A stretch of 64,000 nucleotides of DNA from Colwellia sp. PAMC 20917 (GTDB taxonomy: Bacteria; Pseudomonadota; Gammaproteobacteria; Enterobacterales; Alteromonadaceae): the NCBI RefSeq assembly GCF_001767295.1, contig NZ_CP014944.1, forward strand, positions 3,720,001-3,784,000, written 5' to 3'. Positions 36,950-46,569 of the stretch are shown one piece after another (position 1 is the first letter of the stretch; each line of letters opens with the position of its first letter). The notes beneath the pieces are model-generated. The model made no database searches. It saw nothing but the letters and a program-made list of their open reading frames with translations, and was not told the origin of the DNA. The translations under genes and the position numbers were made by a program.

Positions 36950-37699
36950 TTATTGAGTGAAGAAAGCATAGATAGAGAGTTCATTATCTTCATTAGACTT
37001 TGTTGACGTTGAAAATGATGAGAATTTCCACCATGTTTGTACCGATAAGTCTTTGAGAATATTATTCCAAGCATCTTCTTGTTTTTCAGTCACTAGAATT
37101 TCGCAATAAGGCTGTTTACAAATAACTGATATTAAATCAACATTCATGCCGTTATAGTGGGTTAGTACAAAGTCAGAAATATTATTTTTCATATTATATC
37201 CCCAATCTACATCGTCTTCTTTTTGATGAAAATCGTAGATGTCATTTCTTGTTTTTCCTCGAAATGAACTCAAGAAAAATTTGAAGGGCTCTGGAGCGAG
37301 TGCTTGCATTTCTTCGTCAGTTGCTTCACTACCATCAAATTCATTTAATTGATTTTTCAATAATGAAATTTTATTTTTTGATTTTTTATATTTGTCTTTT
37401 AATAATTGATGTTCAGCGATTAAATCTAGGTGCTGCTGATTTAACATTTCGTCATCGTCAACAGTTGTTAATGTCTGGTTATTGGTGACTTGTGGTTGGA
37501 CTTGAGTAGCGACAACGGTTTGATCGAGTACATCCGGAGTGACTTTTAATTTTGATATCTTTGCGGTTGGCGGTGTCTTAACTGGCATTACCGTAGGATG
37601 AGCCAAATTATCTTGATAACTTTCTGTGCTCAACGATGAAAAACCATAGCCGAGTATTGCCCCAACAGTCAAAAGTATCAGTGCTTTTAGTAAATTCAT
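36950..37699 (-). CDS. membrane-anchored coiled-coil protein of unknown function
   Basis: A 249-residue protein. One N-terminal TM segment (about 4-22, LKALILLTVGAILGYGFSSL), then a linker, a predicted coiled coil at about 85-120 (LNQQHLDLIAEHQLLKDKYK...), and a C-terminal globular part with two cysteines in VICKQPYCEILVTEKQ. I do not recognise the family. It is divergent from the kinase gene and lies just outside the right end of the IS; the original bkd terminator separates it from the bkd operon. Confidence 0.6.
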   Translation of the reverse strand: MNLLKALILLTVGAILGYGFSSLSTESYQDNLAHPTVMPVKTPPTAKISKLKVTPDVLDQTVVATQVQPQVTNNQTLTTVDDDEMLNQQHLDLIAEHQLLKDKYKKSKNKISLLKNQLNEFDGSEATDEEMQALAPEPFKFFLSSFRGKTRNDIYDFHQKEDDVDWGYNMKNNISDFVLTHYNGMNVDLISVICKQPYCEILVTEKQEDAWNNILKDLSVQTWWKFSSFSTSTKSNEDNELSIYAFFTQ

Positions 37700-37802
37700 A
37701 TAAATCCTTTTATCTATGTTTTATTATTTTTTAAAGATATTACCTCAATAGAATTATCTTTCAAGCGCTTAAATTTAAGCGGGAGCTTTGAGTTAACATC
37801 AA

Positions 37803-39695
37803 GTGACTTTAAAGATATACTTTTTAGCAGAGCAAGCATTGTTAGGAAATCACGTGCACGAAAATAAACTGCAACATTTTTATATTGCCGAAGAGCAATC
37901 GGTTTACTTATTAAACACTAAAGACGCTACTAAATTAAAAGTTTGGGTTGAATTATGTCAGCAACAGTTAAGTTTACTGGGCTATAAAAATATCGCCTTA
38001 TTGGGAAAGGGCGCCTATGGGTTTGTGTTTAATGGTGATGATGACTTAGGAAATGCCTTCGTTTTCAAATTTTCACGAATGAATTTACCGCAACACGTAC
38101 AAGACAGACTAGCAGAAGAAGCTGAAATTCAAGGTGAGTTATCGCATCGCCGCATCCCTAAAGTTATTAAATATTACAAAATTAAGCGCCAATCTATCGT
38201 GCATATGGAACGAGCGCCGGGCATCGATTTAGAAAAGTATTCTCAACAGCATGGGCCGTTAGCACCTGAACTTGTCGTTAATATCGCGATTCAACTCGCT
38301 GAAATTTTGCTTTATTTACGCAACCCTAAAAAACACGGCAAAGGGAAACCCTATGTTCATGGGGATATTAAACCCTCTAATGTTGTTTTTAATGATAAAA
38401 CGGGCAAGGTTTACTTAGTCGACTGGGGCTCTGCTGTTGTTGCGCAGCTAGATGCTACTGGGCAAAATACCGCAAATAGTGTTATGGACTTAATGAGTAG
38501 TGATCTGCAAAATACTAATGCGCGTTTAGGTGATGTTTACTTTATTGGTCAAGACCAAATAAGTGGCGCAATGTCCTCGCCCCGCTTCGATGAGCAGGGG
38601 TTAGCGGCAACTATTTATGCGATTGCGTCAGGTCAATCGTGTCGATATGGTCATCAGGTTATTTCTCCGCTTTCATTGGGTTTACCAAAGTTACTGGCGA
38701 AAATTATTGATGCTATGCTCAGCGACGATCTTAAAACACGTAATAGCGCAGGTGATTACTTTTTTAAACAGTTACCTTATTTAAAACGCATGGTCATGGC
38801 AAAAAAGCATACGGCTTTCGATGCTAAATTACTTATTCCTGTTTGGTTAAAATCTAAAACAGACAAAATTTTTGATACTGTGGTTTATGGTTCAAGAAAA
38901 TCTTTTTTAAGAGAGTCTACCGAGAGTGATGAGTTAAACGAGATTGATGATGCGCAACTAGAAAAGTATTACAAAAACTTTTTGATGGGCATGGGCGATA
39001 CCGAAAAAGCATTTATTGCCGCAGTTGGTCGACTAGGTAATTTTCCTGTAGTGGGTGGTTTAGCGATACGTTGGCAGACCGATGGTGTTTATATTGATTC
39101 TAATTTAACCTTGTTTGACCCTAACCTTAATGCTTCTTTTCAAAGTGCGGTCAATAATATGGTGCATCTCGCTCAAGGTATTCACCGCGTTGGTATGTTT
39201 AAGAGTTGTTTATTTAATGCTAGAAATACTTTGCATGTCGAACGACAAAGTAGTGAGCACGACTTTATTGCTGAGTTGGGACAGGAGTTTTCATTTGAGA
39301 TCAGTGATGTTGCTGAGGTTGATGATATTACACGTTTGCATTCATACTTTGAAGACGGTAAAGACCCCGATGAATACCTCTATCTACCCGATGAAATAAT
39401 GGCTGTATTAGGACGTTTAAATCTAATTCATCATACCGGCTGCATTATTTTTGAAGTTTTGCCTACTCACTTAAAGATTCATAGCTATTTAATGTTACTT
39501 AACCATGAAAAAAAGCAAGAATTTGCCGAGTGTTTAGCTGAAATTATTACGCTATTACCAACAATTCAAGGTCAGGGGATTTCAGGCTTTATGAAGTTAC
39601 CCTATAAAGATACCCGATATTTTGAACATATCAGTACCTTGCCTGAAAAGTATTATCCAAGAAACCCAAAAATTATTGAATCAGTGGAGAAATAA
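37803..39695 (+). CDS. bacterial Ser/Thr protein kinase-like protein
   Basis: A 630-residue protein from GTG 37803. The N-lobe has LLGKGAYGFVF (67-76) as the glycine loop and K89 in FVFKFSR. The catalytic loop is VHGDIKPSNVVF with D188 and N193, and the metal-binding Asp is D207 in VDWGS (DWG in place of DFG). The kinase domain ends at about 340. A unique ~290-residue C-terminal half follows that matches no domain I know (GMGDTEKAFIAAVGRLGNF, LPDEIMAVLGRLNLIHHTGC). No TM segment, so it is cytosolic. It is followed after 1 bp by a VOC gene, so the two are cotranscribed. Substrate unknown. Confidence 0.8.
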   Translation: MTLKIYFLAEQALLGNHVHENKLQHFYIAEEQSVYLLNTKDATKLKVWVELCQQQLSLLGYKNIALLGKGAYGFVFNGDDDLGNAFVFKFSRMNLPQHVQDRLAEEAEIQGELSHRRIPKVIKYYKIKRQSIVHMERAPGIDLEKYSQQHGPLAPELVVNIAIQLAEILLYLRNPKKHGKGKPYVHGDIKPSNVVFNDKTGKVYLVDWGSAVVAQLDATGQNTANSVMDLMSSDLQNTNARLGDVYFIGQDQISGAMSSPRFDEQGLAATIYAIASGQSCRYGHQVISPLSLGLPKLLAKIIDAMLSDDLKTRNSAGDYFFKQLPYLKRMVMAKKHTAFDAKLLIPVWLKSKTDKIFDTVVYGSRKSFLRESTESDELNEIDDAQLEKYYKNFLMGMGDTEKAFIAAVGRLGNFPVVGGLAIRWQTDGVYIDSNLTLFDPNLNASFQSAVNNMVHLAQGIHRVGMFKSCLFNARNTLHVERQSSEHDFIAELGQEFSFEISDVAEVDDITRLHSYFEDGKDPDEYLYLPDEIMAVLGRLNLIHHTGCIIFEVLPTHLKIHSYLMLLNHEKKQEFAECLAEIITLLPTIQGQGISGFMKLPYKDTRYFEHISTLPEKYYPRNPKIIESVEK

Positions 39696-39696
39696 G

Positions 39697-40071
39697 ATGA
39701 GTGACAAAATAGGTGAAATGGCTTGGCTAGATTTAACGGTAGACAATGCCACTGAGGTGAAAGACTTTTACCAGCGCGTTATTGGTTGGCAAGTTGAAAA
39801 CGTGGCGATGGGTGATCATAACGATTATGTTATGAAGAGTCCTGACAGCGGAGAAGCGATCAGTGGTATTTGTCATGCTAAAGGTGTGAATGCTAGTATG
39901 CCTGCGACATGGCTACCGTATTTTTTAGTTAAAGATATTAACGATGCCGTTGCAAATGTTATCGAGCTTGGCGGCGAGTTGCTCACTGAAATAAAGCAGG
40001 TAGGTAAAGATAAGCATGTGGTGATTAAAGATCCCGCAGGTGCTGTTTGTTCACTCTATCAGCAAGGTTGA
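39697..40071 (+). CDS. VOC (glyoxalase/bleomycin-resistance fold) family protein
   Basis: A 124-residue protein from ATG 39697 (MSDKIGEMAWLDLTVDN), one base after the kinase stop codon. Two beta-alpha-beta-beta-beta modules are visible: WLDLTVDNATEVKDFYQRVIGW and PYFLVKDINDAVANVIELGG, ending DPAGAVCSLYQQ. These match the glyoxalase-fold superfamily, sub-type often annotated as 'VOC family protein'. Enzymatic activity not predictable. Coupled translation with the kinase suggests a functional link, which is inference. Confidence 0.85.
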   Translation: MSDKIGEMAWLDLTVDNATEVKDFYQRVIGWQVENVAMGDHNDYVMKSPDSGEAISGICHAKGVNASMPATWLPYFLVKDINDAVANVIELGGELLTEIKQVGKDKHVVIKDPAGAVCSLYQQG

Positions 40072-40140
40072 ATTAAGCTTTATCTATTACGCTAATTTTT
40101 GTCAGTATTGACCGTTTTACTTTTAGCGCAAACAGTAAAC

Positions 40141-40170
40141 AATGAAGCCGAGTCAATATCTAGCTTCATT
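40141..40170. terminator. hairpin between convergent genes
   Basis: AATGAAGC (40141-40148) pairs with GCTTCATT (40163-40170). It lies between the VOC gene and dgt and could end either transcript. Confidence 0.5.
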
Positions 40171-40182
40171 GCATGCTTAGAG

Positions 40183-41529
40183 TTAGCGCTCACTTAGACG
40201 GAATGAACCACTGGGCAGGAACAGTCGCTGATAAAGATGAGTAGCATAGTCATCGGTCATCCCTGAGACATAATCAGCAATCACTCGATGTTCGTTCAAG
40301 TTATGCGTTTTTGCATAAAGCCAACGTTGCTTGGTATGTTTAGGCAATAACCGAGCGGGATCACTGGCCAGTGCTTCAAATAACTCCATCACTATTTGTT
40401 GTCCTCGATATTCGAGCTGTTGAATACTGGTTTGTTTAATAACAAATGAGAAGACAAAGTCTTTGAATATCTGTAGTGCCTTCGCGGCATTAACCGGTAG
40501 CTTAGCGTTGTAGCGTAATAAGGGTTCAGCAAAGCTTATTGCTGAGTTTTCATTTAAATCAGCTAAATATATTTCGGTAATTAAATAATTGACTAAGCCG
40601 CCAATCGCTTCTTTTTGAATGTAGTGTTGTTCATTAAAAAGCTTTGCCGTTAACCGTTGACAATAATCTTGCAACCAAGGTTCATCGATTGCTTTAAGTT
40701 TAGTGATAACTTCTTGTTCAAAATCCTGCAGGCTAACTACACCTGTAACTATTGCGTCTTCTAGGTCATGAATACCATAAGCTATGTCGTCAGCTAGCTC
40801 CATAATAGAACAATCGAGTGATTTAAATATTGTTTTATTATGTTTGTTTTTGGTGTTTTTTATTGATTGAAAAAGAGCGCGATCATCAGCAGATAATGGC
40901 GATAAAACCCAGTCAAACATTTCAGCGTCATCACTATATAAGCCTTTGGCAGGATGCCAGTCAGCCGCTTTTAATTGTCTAAAACTTTGCGGAGCAACAG
41001 GTAAAGGTAATTGTGTTAACTCGGTTAGTAGTTGTGGATATTTTATTAAGCCTAATAATGTTCGGCGAGATAAATTCATCCCATAAAACTCACTAAAGGG
41101 CTCTAAGTGTGAAACAATGCGAAAAGTTTGCCCGTTGCCTTCAAAGCCGCCATGGTTACGCATCATATAATTAAGAGCAACCTCACCACCGTGCCCAAAA
41201 GGAGGGTGACCAATGTCGTGGGCTAAACAAATAGATTCAATTAAATTCTCATCATCAGGAAAAAGCTCAGCCGATAATTGTGCATGCTTATTTCTTAATT
41301 GGGCACTAATTCCTGAGCCAATTTGCGCTGCCTCTAATGAATGCGTAAGACGTGTTCGATAGAAATCACTTTGTCCACTGCCCATCACTTGGGTTTTAGA
41401 CTGTAAGCGTCGAAAAGCAGCAGAATGTAGAATGCGCGCACGATCACGCTGAAAAGGGCTACGGTGATCATTTAGACGTTTTGCAACACTGGCTAGTTTT
41501 CGCTGCGACCAAAGTTCGTTCATAGACAC
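40183..41529 (-). CDS. dgt: deoxyguanosinetriphosphate triphosphohydrolase-like (dGTPase)
   Basis: A 448-residue HD-domain enzyme that, by family, removes triphosphate from dGTP/dNTPs. RDRARILHSAAFRRLQSKTQ (24-43) and TRLTHSLEAAQIG (about 59-71) lead to the HD motif in CLAHDIGHPPFGHGGEVALN, and a later ADDIAYGIHDLEDAI supplies the remaining metal ligand. Length fits the type 2 dGTPase subfamily. Monocistronic, 115 bp from cmoB. Confidence 0.93.
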   Translation of the reverse strand: MSMNELWSQRKLASVAKRLNDHRSPFQRDRARILHSAAFRRLQSKTQVMGSGQSDFYRTRLTHSLEAAQIGSGISAQLRNKHAQLSAELFPDDENLIESICLAHDIGHPPFGHGGEVALNYMMRNHGGFEGNGQTFRIVSHLEPFSEFYGMNLSRRTLLGLIKYPQLLTELTQLPLPVAPQSFRQLKAADWHPAKGLYSDDAEMFDWVLSPLSADDRALFQSIKNTKNKHNKTIFKSLDCSIMELADDIAYGIHDLEDAIVTGVVSLQDFEQEVITKLKAIDEPWLQDYCQRLTAKLFNEQHYIQKEAIGGLVNYLITEIYLADLNENSAISFAEPLLRYNAKLPVNAAKALQIFKDFVFSFVIKQTSIQQLEYRGQQIVMELFEALASDPARLLPKHTKQRWLYAKTHNLNEHRVIADYVSGMTDDYATHLYQRLFLPSGSFRLSER

Positions 41530-41644
41530 CCTTTTATCTTAATTGTGTTAATTTTTTTACCTATCACAATCATATACTTAAATAATAACAGTCACTACCT
41601 AAATATACTCTACAGACAATTAACAGACTGCTTATCTCGACAAC

Positions 41645-42607
41645 TTAAGTATTAGCAATAAAAATAGCGCGTTTTGGCGCGGGGTAACCTTCTATTGTTT
41701 TACTGTTATCGTCAGGGTCAAGGAAATCAGCCAGTGACTCAGTATCTATCCAGTCAGTTTTTCGTTGTTCATCAAGGGCGGTGATATCGGTATTAACCAC
41801 CCGGATATTTTTAAATCCACATCGCGAAAGCCATGCACACATCGCATCACAACTAGGTAAAAACCAGACATTACGCATTTTAGCATAACGTTCGCCAGGC
41901 ACTAAAACGGTATGTTCATCACCATCAACCACTAAGGTTTCTAGCACTAACTCACCACCTTTAACTAACTGTGCTTTTAATTGGTAAAGAAAATCAATGG
42001 GAGAACGGCGATGGTATAAAACACCCATGGCAAATACGGTATCAAATGCATTGAGCTCAGGTAATTGTTCTACACCTAGCGGCAATAAGTTGACTTTAGG
42101 GTCATTAACAAAGTGCTGAATAGCATTAAATTGTGTAAAAAATAATTGTGTTGGGTCTATGCCAACAACAAATTTAGCTCCATCACCGCGCATACGCCAT
42201 AAGTGATAGCCACTGCCACAACCAATATCTAACACGTATTTATTGTTGAGTGGGCTAATATGCTCTTTTAAACGATCCCATTTAAAATCGGAGCGCCATT
42301 CAGTGTCTATATGCAAACCATGAATATGGTAGGGGCCTTTACGCCAAGGTTTGAATTTTTTCAGTAAATTTTCTAAACGCTTATATTCACCTTCAGTAAT
42401 ATCTTCTTTTTTACCGACTGTTACCCCGTCACTGATATTAACGACTGATGGTGTCGTCTTGGGTAAAGCGGTTAAGGTTTTTTGCCATTGGGCAAACTCG
42501 CCATGTAGCTGTTCTTTTTTCCATTGGCTAAGTTGCGCAGGAAGAGTGTTTAACCAATGGCTTAGGCGGTTTTGAGCTATTTCTTGATAAAATTTATTGA
42601 ATGACAT
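41645..42607 (-). CDS. cmoB: tRNA U34 carboxymethyltransferase CmoB
   Basis: A 320-residue enzyme that transfers the carboxymethyl group of carboxy-SAM to 5-hydroxyuridine-34 of tRNA, forming cmo5[21 protein letters not shown] and the SAM-binding [20 protein letters not shown] are characteristic, as is [17 protein letters not shown]. It follows cmoA by 8 bp, and the two form the conserved operon in which CmoA makes carboxy-SAM for CmoB. Confidence 0.96.
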   Translation of the reverse strand: MSFNKFYQEIAQNRLSHWLNTLPAQLSQWKKEQLHGEFAQWQKTLTALPKTTPSVVNISDGVTVGKKEDITEGEYKRLENLLKKFKPWRKGPYHIHGLHIDTEWRSDFKWDRLKEHISPLNNKYVLDIGCGSGYHLWRMRGDGAKFVVGIDPTQLFFTQFNAIQHFVNDPKVNLLPLGVEQLPELNAFDTVFAMGVLYHRRSPIDFLYQLKAQLVKGGELVLETLVVDGDEHTVLVPGERYAKMRNVWFLPSCDAMCAWLSRCGFKNIRVVNTDITALDEQRKTDWIDTESLADFLDPDDNSKTIEGYPAPKRAIFIANT

Positions 42608-42615
42608 GAATAAAG

Positions 42616-43350
42616 TTACTTAATGGCGATGAGTGAAAAAAAGTTAAAACATTGGAACCAAGGTGTTTGATGGTTGAAACCAGCATTTTCTAAGCGTGCA
42701 ATATGTTCGGGTAAGCTATCAATGCGCATCACTTTTTCAATAGCGGTACGTTTTTGGGCTATTTCTAGTTCGCTATAGCCGTTGGCGCGTTTAAAGTCGA
42801 GATGCAAGTCGACAAGTAGTTCATTACAGACCTTATCATCAGCTGATATTTTTTCTGATAATAACAATAAGCCACCAGGCTTTAAGCCCTTGGCTATTTT
42901 ATCTATTAATGTCGAGCGTATTTCTGGCTCAATAAATTGTAAGGTGAAATTAAGGACTACCATTGAAGCGTTTTCAATCACAATATCTAAAATATTACCT
43001 TCAATAATTTCTACCGGTGTAGCACCTTTGAATGCACTAACATGCATTTTACAGCGCTCCACCATGGCAGAAGAATTATCAACACCTATAATTTTACAGT
43101 TTTTCGCGGTGATCGCTTTACGCATGGCTATCGTTGCGGCGCCGAGTGAGCATCCTAGGTCATAAACATGACTATTGTCAGTGACAAAACGCTGACTTAA
43201 GCGGCCAATAGTATCAATAATGGTATTATAACCAGGTACAGAGCGGGAAATCATATCAGGAAAAACTTCGACAACATGTGCGTCAAAAGTAAAATCTTTA
43301 ATTTGGCTTTGTTTTTTTGAAAAAATTAAATCGGGTTCTGATGGTTTCAT
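42616..43350 (-). CDS. cmoA: carboxy-S-adenosyl-L-methionine synthase CmoA
   Basis: About 244 residues from ATG at 43350 ([13 protein letters not shown]); a TTG at 43383 would add 11 unsupported residues. It makes carboxy-SAM from SAM and prephenate. [20 protein letters not shown] and the SAM site [19 protein letters not shown] are typical of CmoA. Operon leader of cmoAB. Confidence 0.95.
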   Translation of the reverse strand: MKPSEPDLIFSKKQSQIKDFTFDAHVVEVFPDMISRSVPGYNTIIDTIGRLSQRFVTDNSHVYDLGCSLGAATIAMRKAITAKNCKIIGVDNSSAMVERCKMHVSAFKGATPVEIIEGNILDIVIENASMVVLNFTLQFIEPEIRSTLIDKIAKGLKPGGLLLLSEKISADDKVCNELLVDLHLDFKRANGYSELEIAQKRTAIEKVMRIDSLPEHIARLENAGFNHQTPWFQCFNFFSLIAIK

Positions 43351-43531
43351 TAGGCTGAACTTGTCTTGGCATTTAAATATCAATTTTGCGTTATTTTAAC
43401 CCAAATTTATTGTCATAGGGTAGTATTGCGTACTTTTTAGTAGTTAAAGATAAAATTTCCTCTGCAATTTATGACGAATAAGGTCTATAATCGTTGTTAT
43501 TTCATCCACTTTAACCATTAAGGAATTGCTG

Positions 43532-46378
43532 TTGCAACTCAATTATTTTGTTCGTTGTCTAATCTTACTGGTGATGTGTTTTGCAATAACAGTGCAAGCA
43601 AACAATGAACGTTTTGAAATCTCAGCACAGCCACTCACAATAGCGGTAAACAAAACCAGCTATCCTTATATGTTCCTCAATGACAAAGGACAGGCGGATG
43701 GCTTAATGCCAGATCTTTGGAAGCTATGGGCAGAGCGACAAGGTGTTGAAATTGAATTTATTACCACGGATTGGTTATCAACATTAGCACAGGTTCAATC
43801 AGGAGAAATTGATATTCATGGCGGAATGACTAAAACAGTAGAGCGCAGTAAAGAATTATTGCTTACACCGTCATTTTTCTATCACGATTTCTATTTTTAT
43901 ACCCATAGAGATTTTACCAATTTAACTGAAATTAGCCAATTGTCACCTTACATTATTGGTTCGGTTCGTGGGTCAAGTCATGCCGCAATCATTTTAGAAA
44001 ACTACCCACACCTTAAATTACGTTTATACGAAAATCGCCATGTCTTATATCAAGCGGCATTAGCTAACGAAATAATGGTTTATACGGACGTTGAAAAGCC
44101 TTCTAAACTCTTTAGTGAGTATTTTGAATTAAATAAACAATACCCACCTTATAAAAGAATTAGTTTTTATCAAGGTGAATATGTAGCCGCCACATCAATA
44201 GAAAATAAGTTGTTAAAAGACTTTATCGTTGAAGGTTTCGATAAAATTACGGTTGCCGAAAAATCGCTAATAGAAACAAAATGGTTAGGACGAGAGAAAA
44301 GTAGCAAAACATTATTATTAAGCTTTCTAACACAAGCGCCGCCTTATATGGCGGTATCTCCTACGGGTCAACCGCAAGGTTTATTTATTGATTTATGGCG
44401 TTTATGGGCGAAAGAAAGTGGCATTGAAATTGAATTTATTGCTCAATCACCATCACAAGAATTAGCAATGTTACAAGACGGTGATGTCGATATACATATT
44501 GGGTATTCAGCCGAAAATTTTAATAATAAATTACAGATCGCCTCGCAAATTTATGGTGTTGATGCTGGCGTCTTTGTTTCTACCCGAATTGATAATGTTT
44601 ATTCATTAAAAGACTTACAAGGTAAGAGAATAGGTATTTTAGCGGGGACCACTTATGAAAAAACCTTAACTAAGAGGTACCCTAACTTAAAAATTCAGGT
44701 TTACCAGACAGCTAATGAATTACTCCATCAGGCTGAATTAGGCAATGTTGATGCTATGGTCAGCGCTCAAGAATACCTAAATGCCCGTTTAATACAAAGC
44801 AATTTACAATCTTCATTTTATCAATTAAAAAATGTTACTTTCCCAACACCGGTTTATTCCTTAGTAAAAAAGGGTAATGATAAATTGGTTGAATTGATTA
44901 ACGAAGGCTTTAACAATATCCCTATTGAGCAACTTATTAGACTCGAGAGAAATTGGCTTATCGACAAAAACAACGGCTATTTTGTTCGCTCTGCTGAAAA
45001 AGTGAGTTTGTCTAAGTCTGAGCAATTATGGCTAGAAAAAAATCAAAAAGTAAATGTTGGACTGGTTAATAACTTGATGCCAATGGAATTTATTAATGCA
45101 AAAGGCCAAGTAACAGGTATCAACCCCGATGTACTTAAGTTGATATCTGATCGCTCTGGTTTAGCATTTGAATTTACATTTTTTGATAGCTGGAATGAGT
45201 TATATCAAGGATTGATCGATCAAAAAATTGATATGCTTGCCAGTGTTTCTGTGACACAAGAGCGTAAGAAGCAGGTACTATTTACCCAACATTATTGGAG
45301 TATGCCTTGGGTTATTTTACACCAACGTCAATTGGGCTCTCAACTGACACTTAACAGTTTTCATGGTAAAAAATTAGCCATTATTAAAGGCTACTATCTA
45401 TCGTCTGCTATTAGAAAAGAACACCCATTAATATCGTTAAAACTCGTTGATACTCATAATGCTGGCCTACTTGCCGTTCAGCAAGGTAAAGTTGACGGTT
45501 TTATTTCTAACATAGCGTCTGCTTCTGAATTAATGAAACGAGAAAGTCTCAGTGTTTTAGATATGTCAGTGTTGGAAGAATTGCAAAGGGACAGCAGTCA
45601 CTTTGCCATTAGACCTGATTGGATTGAATTACAACAAATCATAAACAAAACCTTATTGACTATTTCTGAGAATGAAAAACAGAAAATTTATGACCACTGG
45701 TTTGGGGTAAATATAGAAACAGGGTTTAATAAAGACGTTGTCATGCGAGTTTCTGCACAAATTGGCGTACTTATCCTCATTATTATTATTGCGATAATAA
45801 TGTGGAATAGGCGCTTATATGGTGAAATAAAAACGCGTAAATTGCTTGAAAAAAAAATGAAACATATGGCGACCCATGATGAATTAACTGGATTAGCCAA
45901 CCGAGTATTGCTAAAAGATCGAATCAATACTGCCATTAGCTTTCATCAGCGGCAACAATTGCAAATGGCCGTTTTATTTCTCGATCTTGATGGTTTCAAA
46001 ACTATAAATGACACCCATGGCCATGATGTTGGCGATGAACTGTTAGTCAAAGTGGCTAATAAACTAAAAAGTTGTGTTCGACAGTCAGATACGGTTGTTC
46101 GTTTTGGTGGTGATGAATTTGTTCTACTGCTAACAGGTTTGCATCAAAAAAGTGAAGCGGCATATATTGCCGATAAAGTATTAAAGCTGATGCAACAGCC
46201 TTTTGAATTGTCGGTGGAACGTATTAATATTGGTTGTAGTATTGGTATTGCTATGTATCCCGATGATGGCTTGACAGATAATGACCTGCTAAAAATTGCC
46301 GATACGTTAATGTATAGGGTTAAGGCAAATGGAAAAAATCATTATGTCTTCAACTCAGAGACATACGCAGCTAAATAA
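43532..46378 (+). CDS. diguanylate cyclase with three periplasmic SBP_bac_3 sensor domains
   Basis: About 948 residues. TTG 43532 is chosen because AAGGA is 7 nt upstream; TTG 43526 is too close to it. A signal peptide or TM segment (FVRCLILLVMCFAITVQANN) leads into three PBPb/SBP_bac_3 modules (about 30-255, 262-500 and 505-735), with similar openings such as TIAVNKTSYPYMFLNDKGQA, and GLMPDLWKLWA / GLFIDLWRLWA in the first two. A TM helix is at about 748-766 (IGVLILIIIIAIIMW). The GGDEF domain starts at about 785 and has intact GGDEF near residue 859 and an RQSD I-site five residues before it. So it should make c-di-GMP with product inhibition, in response to a small periplasmic ligand. Confidence 0.9.
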   Translation: MQLNYFVRCLILLVMCFAITVQANNERFEISAQPLTIAVNKTSYPYMFLNDKGQADGLMPDLWKLWAERQGVEIEFITTDWLSTLAQVQSGEIDIHGGMTKTVERSKELLLTPSFFYHDFYFYTHRDFTNLTEISQLSPYIIGSVRGSSHAAIILENYPHLKLRLYENRHVLYQAALANEIMVYTDVEKPSKLFSEYFELNKQYPPYKRISFYQGEYVAATSIENKLLKDFIVEGFDKITVAEKSLIETKWLGREKSSKTLLLSFLTQAPPYMAVSPTGQPQGLFIDLWRLWAKESGIEIEFIAQSPSQELAMLQDGDVDIHIGYSAENFNNKLQIASQIYGVDAGVFVSTRIDNVYSLKDLQGKRIGILAGTTYEKTLTKRYPNLKIQVYQTANELLHQAELGNVDAMVSAQEYLNARLIQSNLQSSFYQLKNVTFPTPVYSLVKKGNDKLVELINEGFNNIPIEQLIRLERNWLIDKNNGYFVRSAEKVSLSKSEQLWLEKNQKVNVGLVNNLMPMEFINAKGQVTGINPDVLKLISDRSGLAFEFTFFDSWNELYQGLIDQKIDMLASVSVTQERKKQVLFTQHYWSMPWVILHQRQLGSQLTLNSFHGKKLAIIKGYYLSSAIRKEHPLISLKLVDTHNAGLLAVQQGKVDGFISNIASASELMKRESLSVLDMSVLEELQRDSSHFAIRPDWIELQQIINKTLLTISENEKQKIYDHWFGVNIETGFNKDVVMRVSAQIGVLILIIIIAIIMWNRRLYGEIKTRKLLEKKMKHMATHDELTGLANRVLLKDRINTAISFHQRQQLQMAVLFLDLDGFKTINDTHGHDVGDELLVKVANKLKSCVRQSDTVVRFGGDEFVLLLTGLHQKSEAAYIADKVLKLMQQPFELSVERINIGCSIGIAMYPDDGLTDNDLLKIADTLMYRVKANGKNHYVFNSETYAAK

Positions 46379-46569
46379 ATAAATAAATAAATAAATAAAA
46401 CCAAACTATTTTATCATCCGTAAAATATTTTTTAACCATTTTACGGTCACTATTCCCCTTAATGCTTTTTTTGTCGTCATATTCCTTTATAATGTCGGCA
46501 ATTTTCCATCCTAACGATTGCCATGCTAATACTTTGCATGAGCTAGTTAGTATTATCAGGACAACAGAC

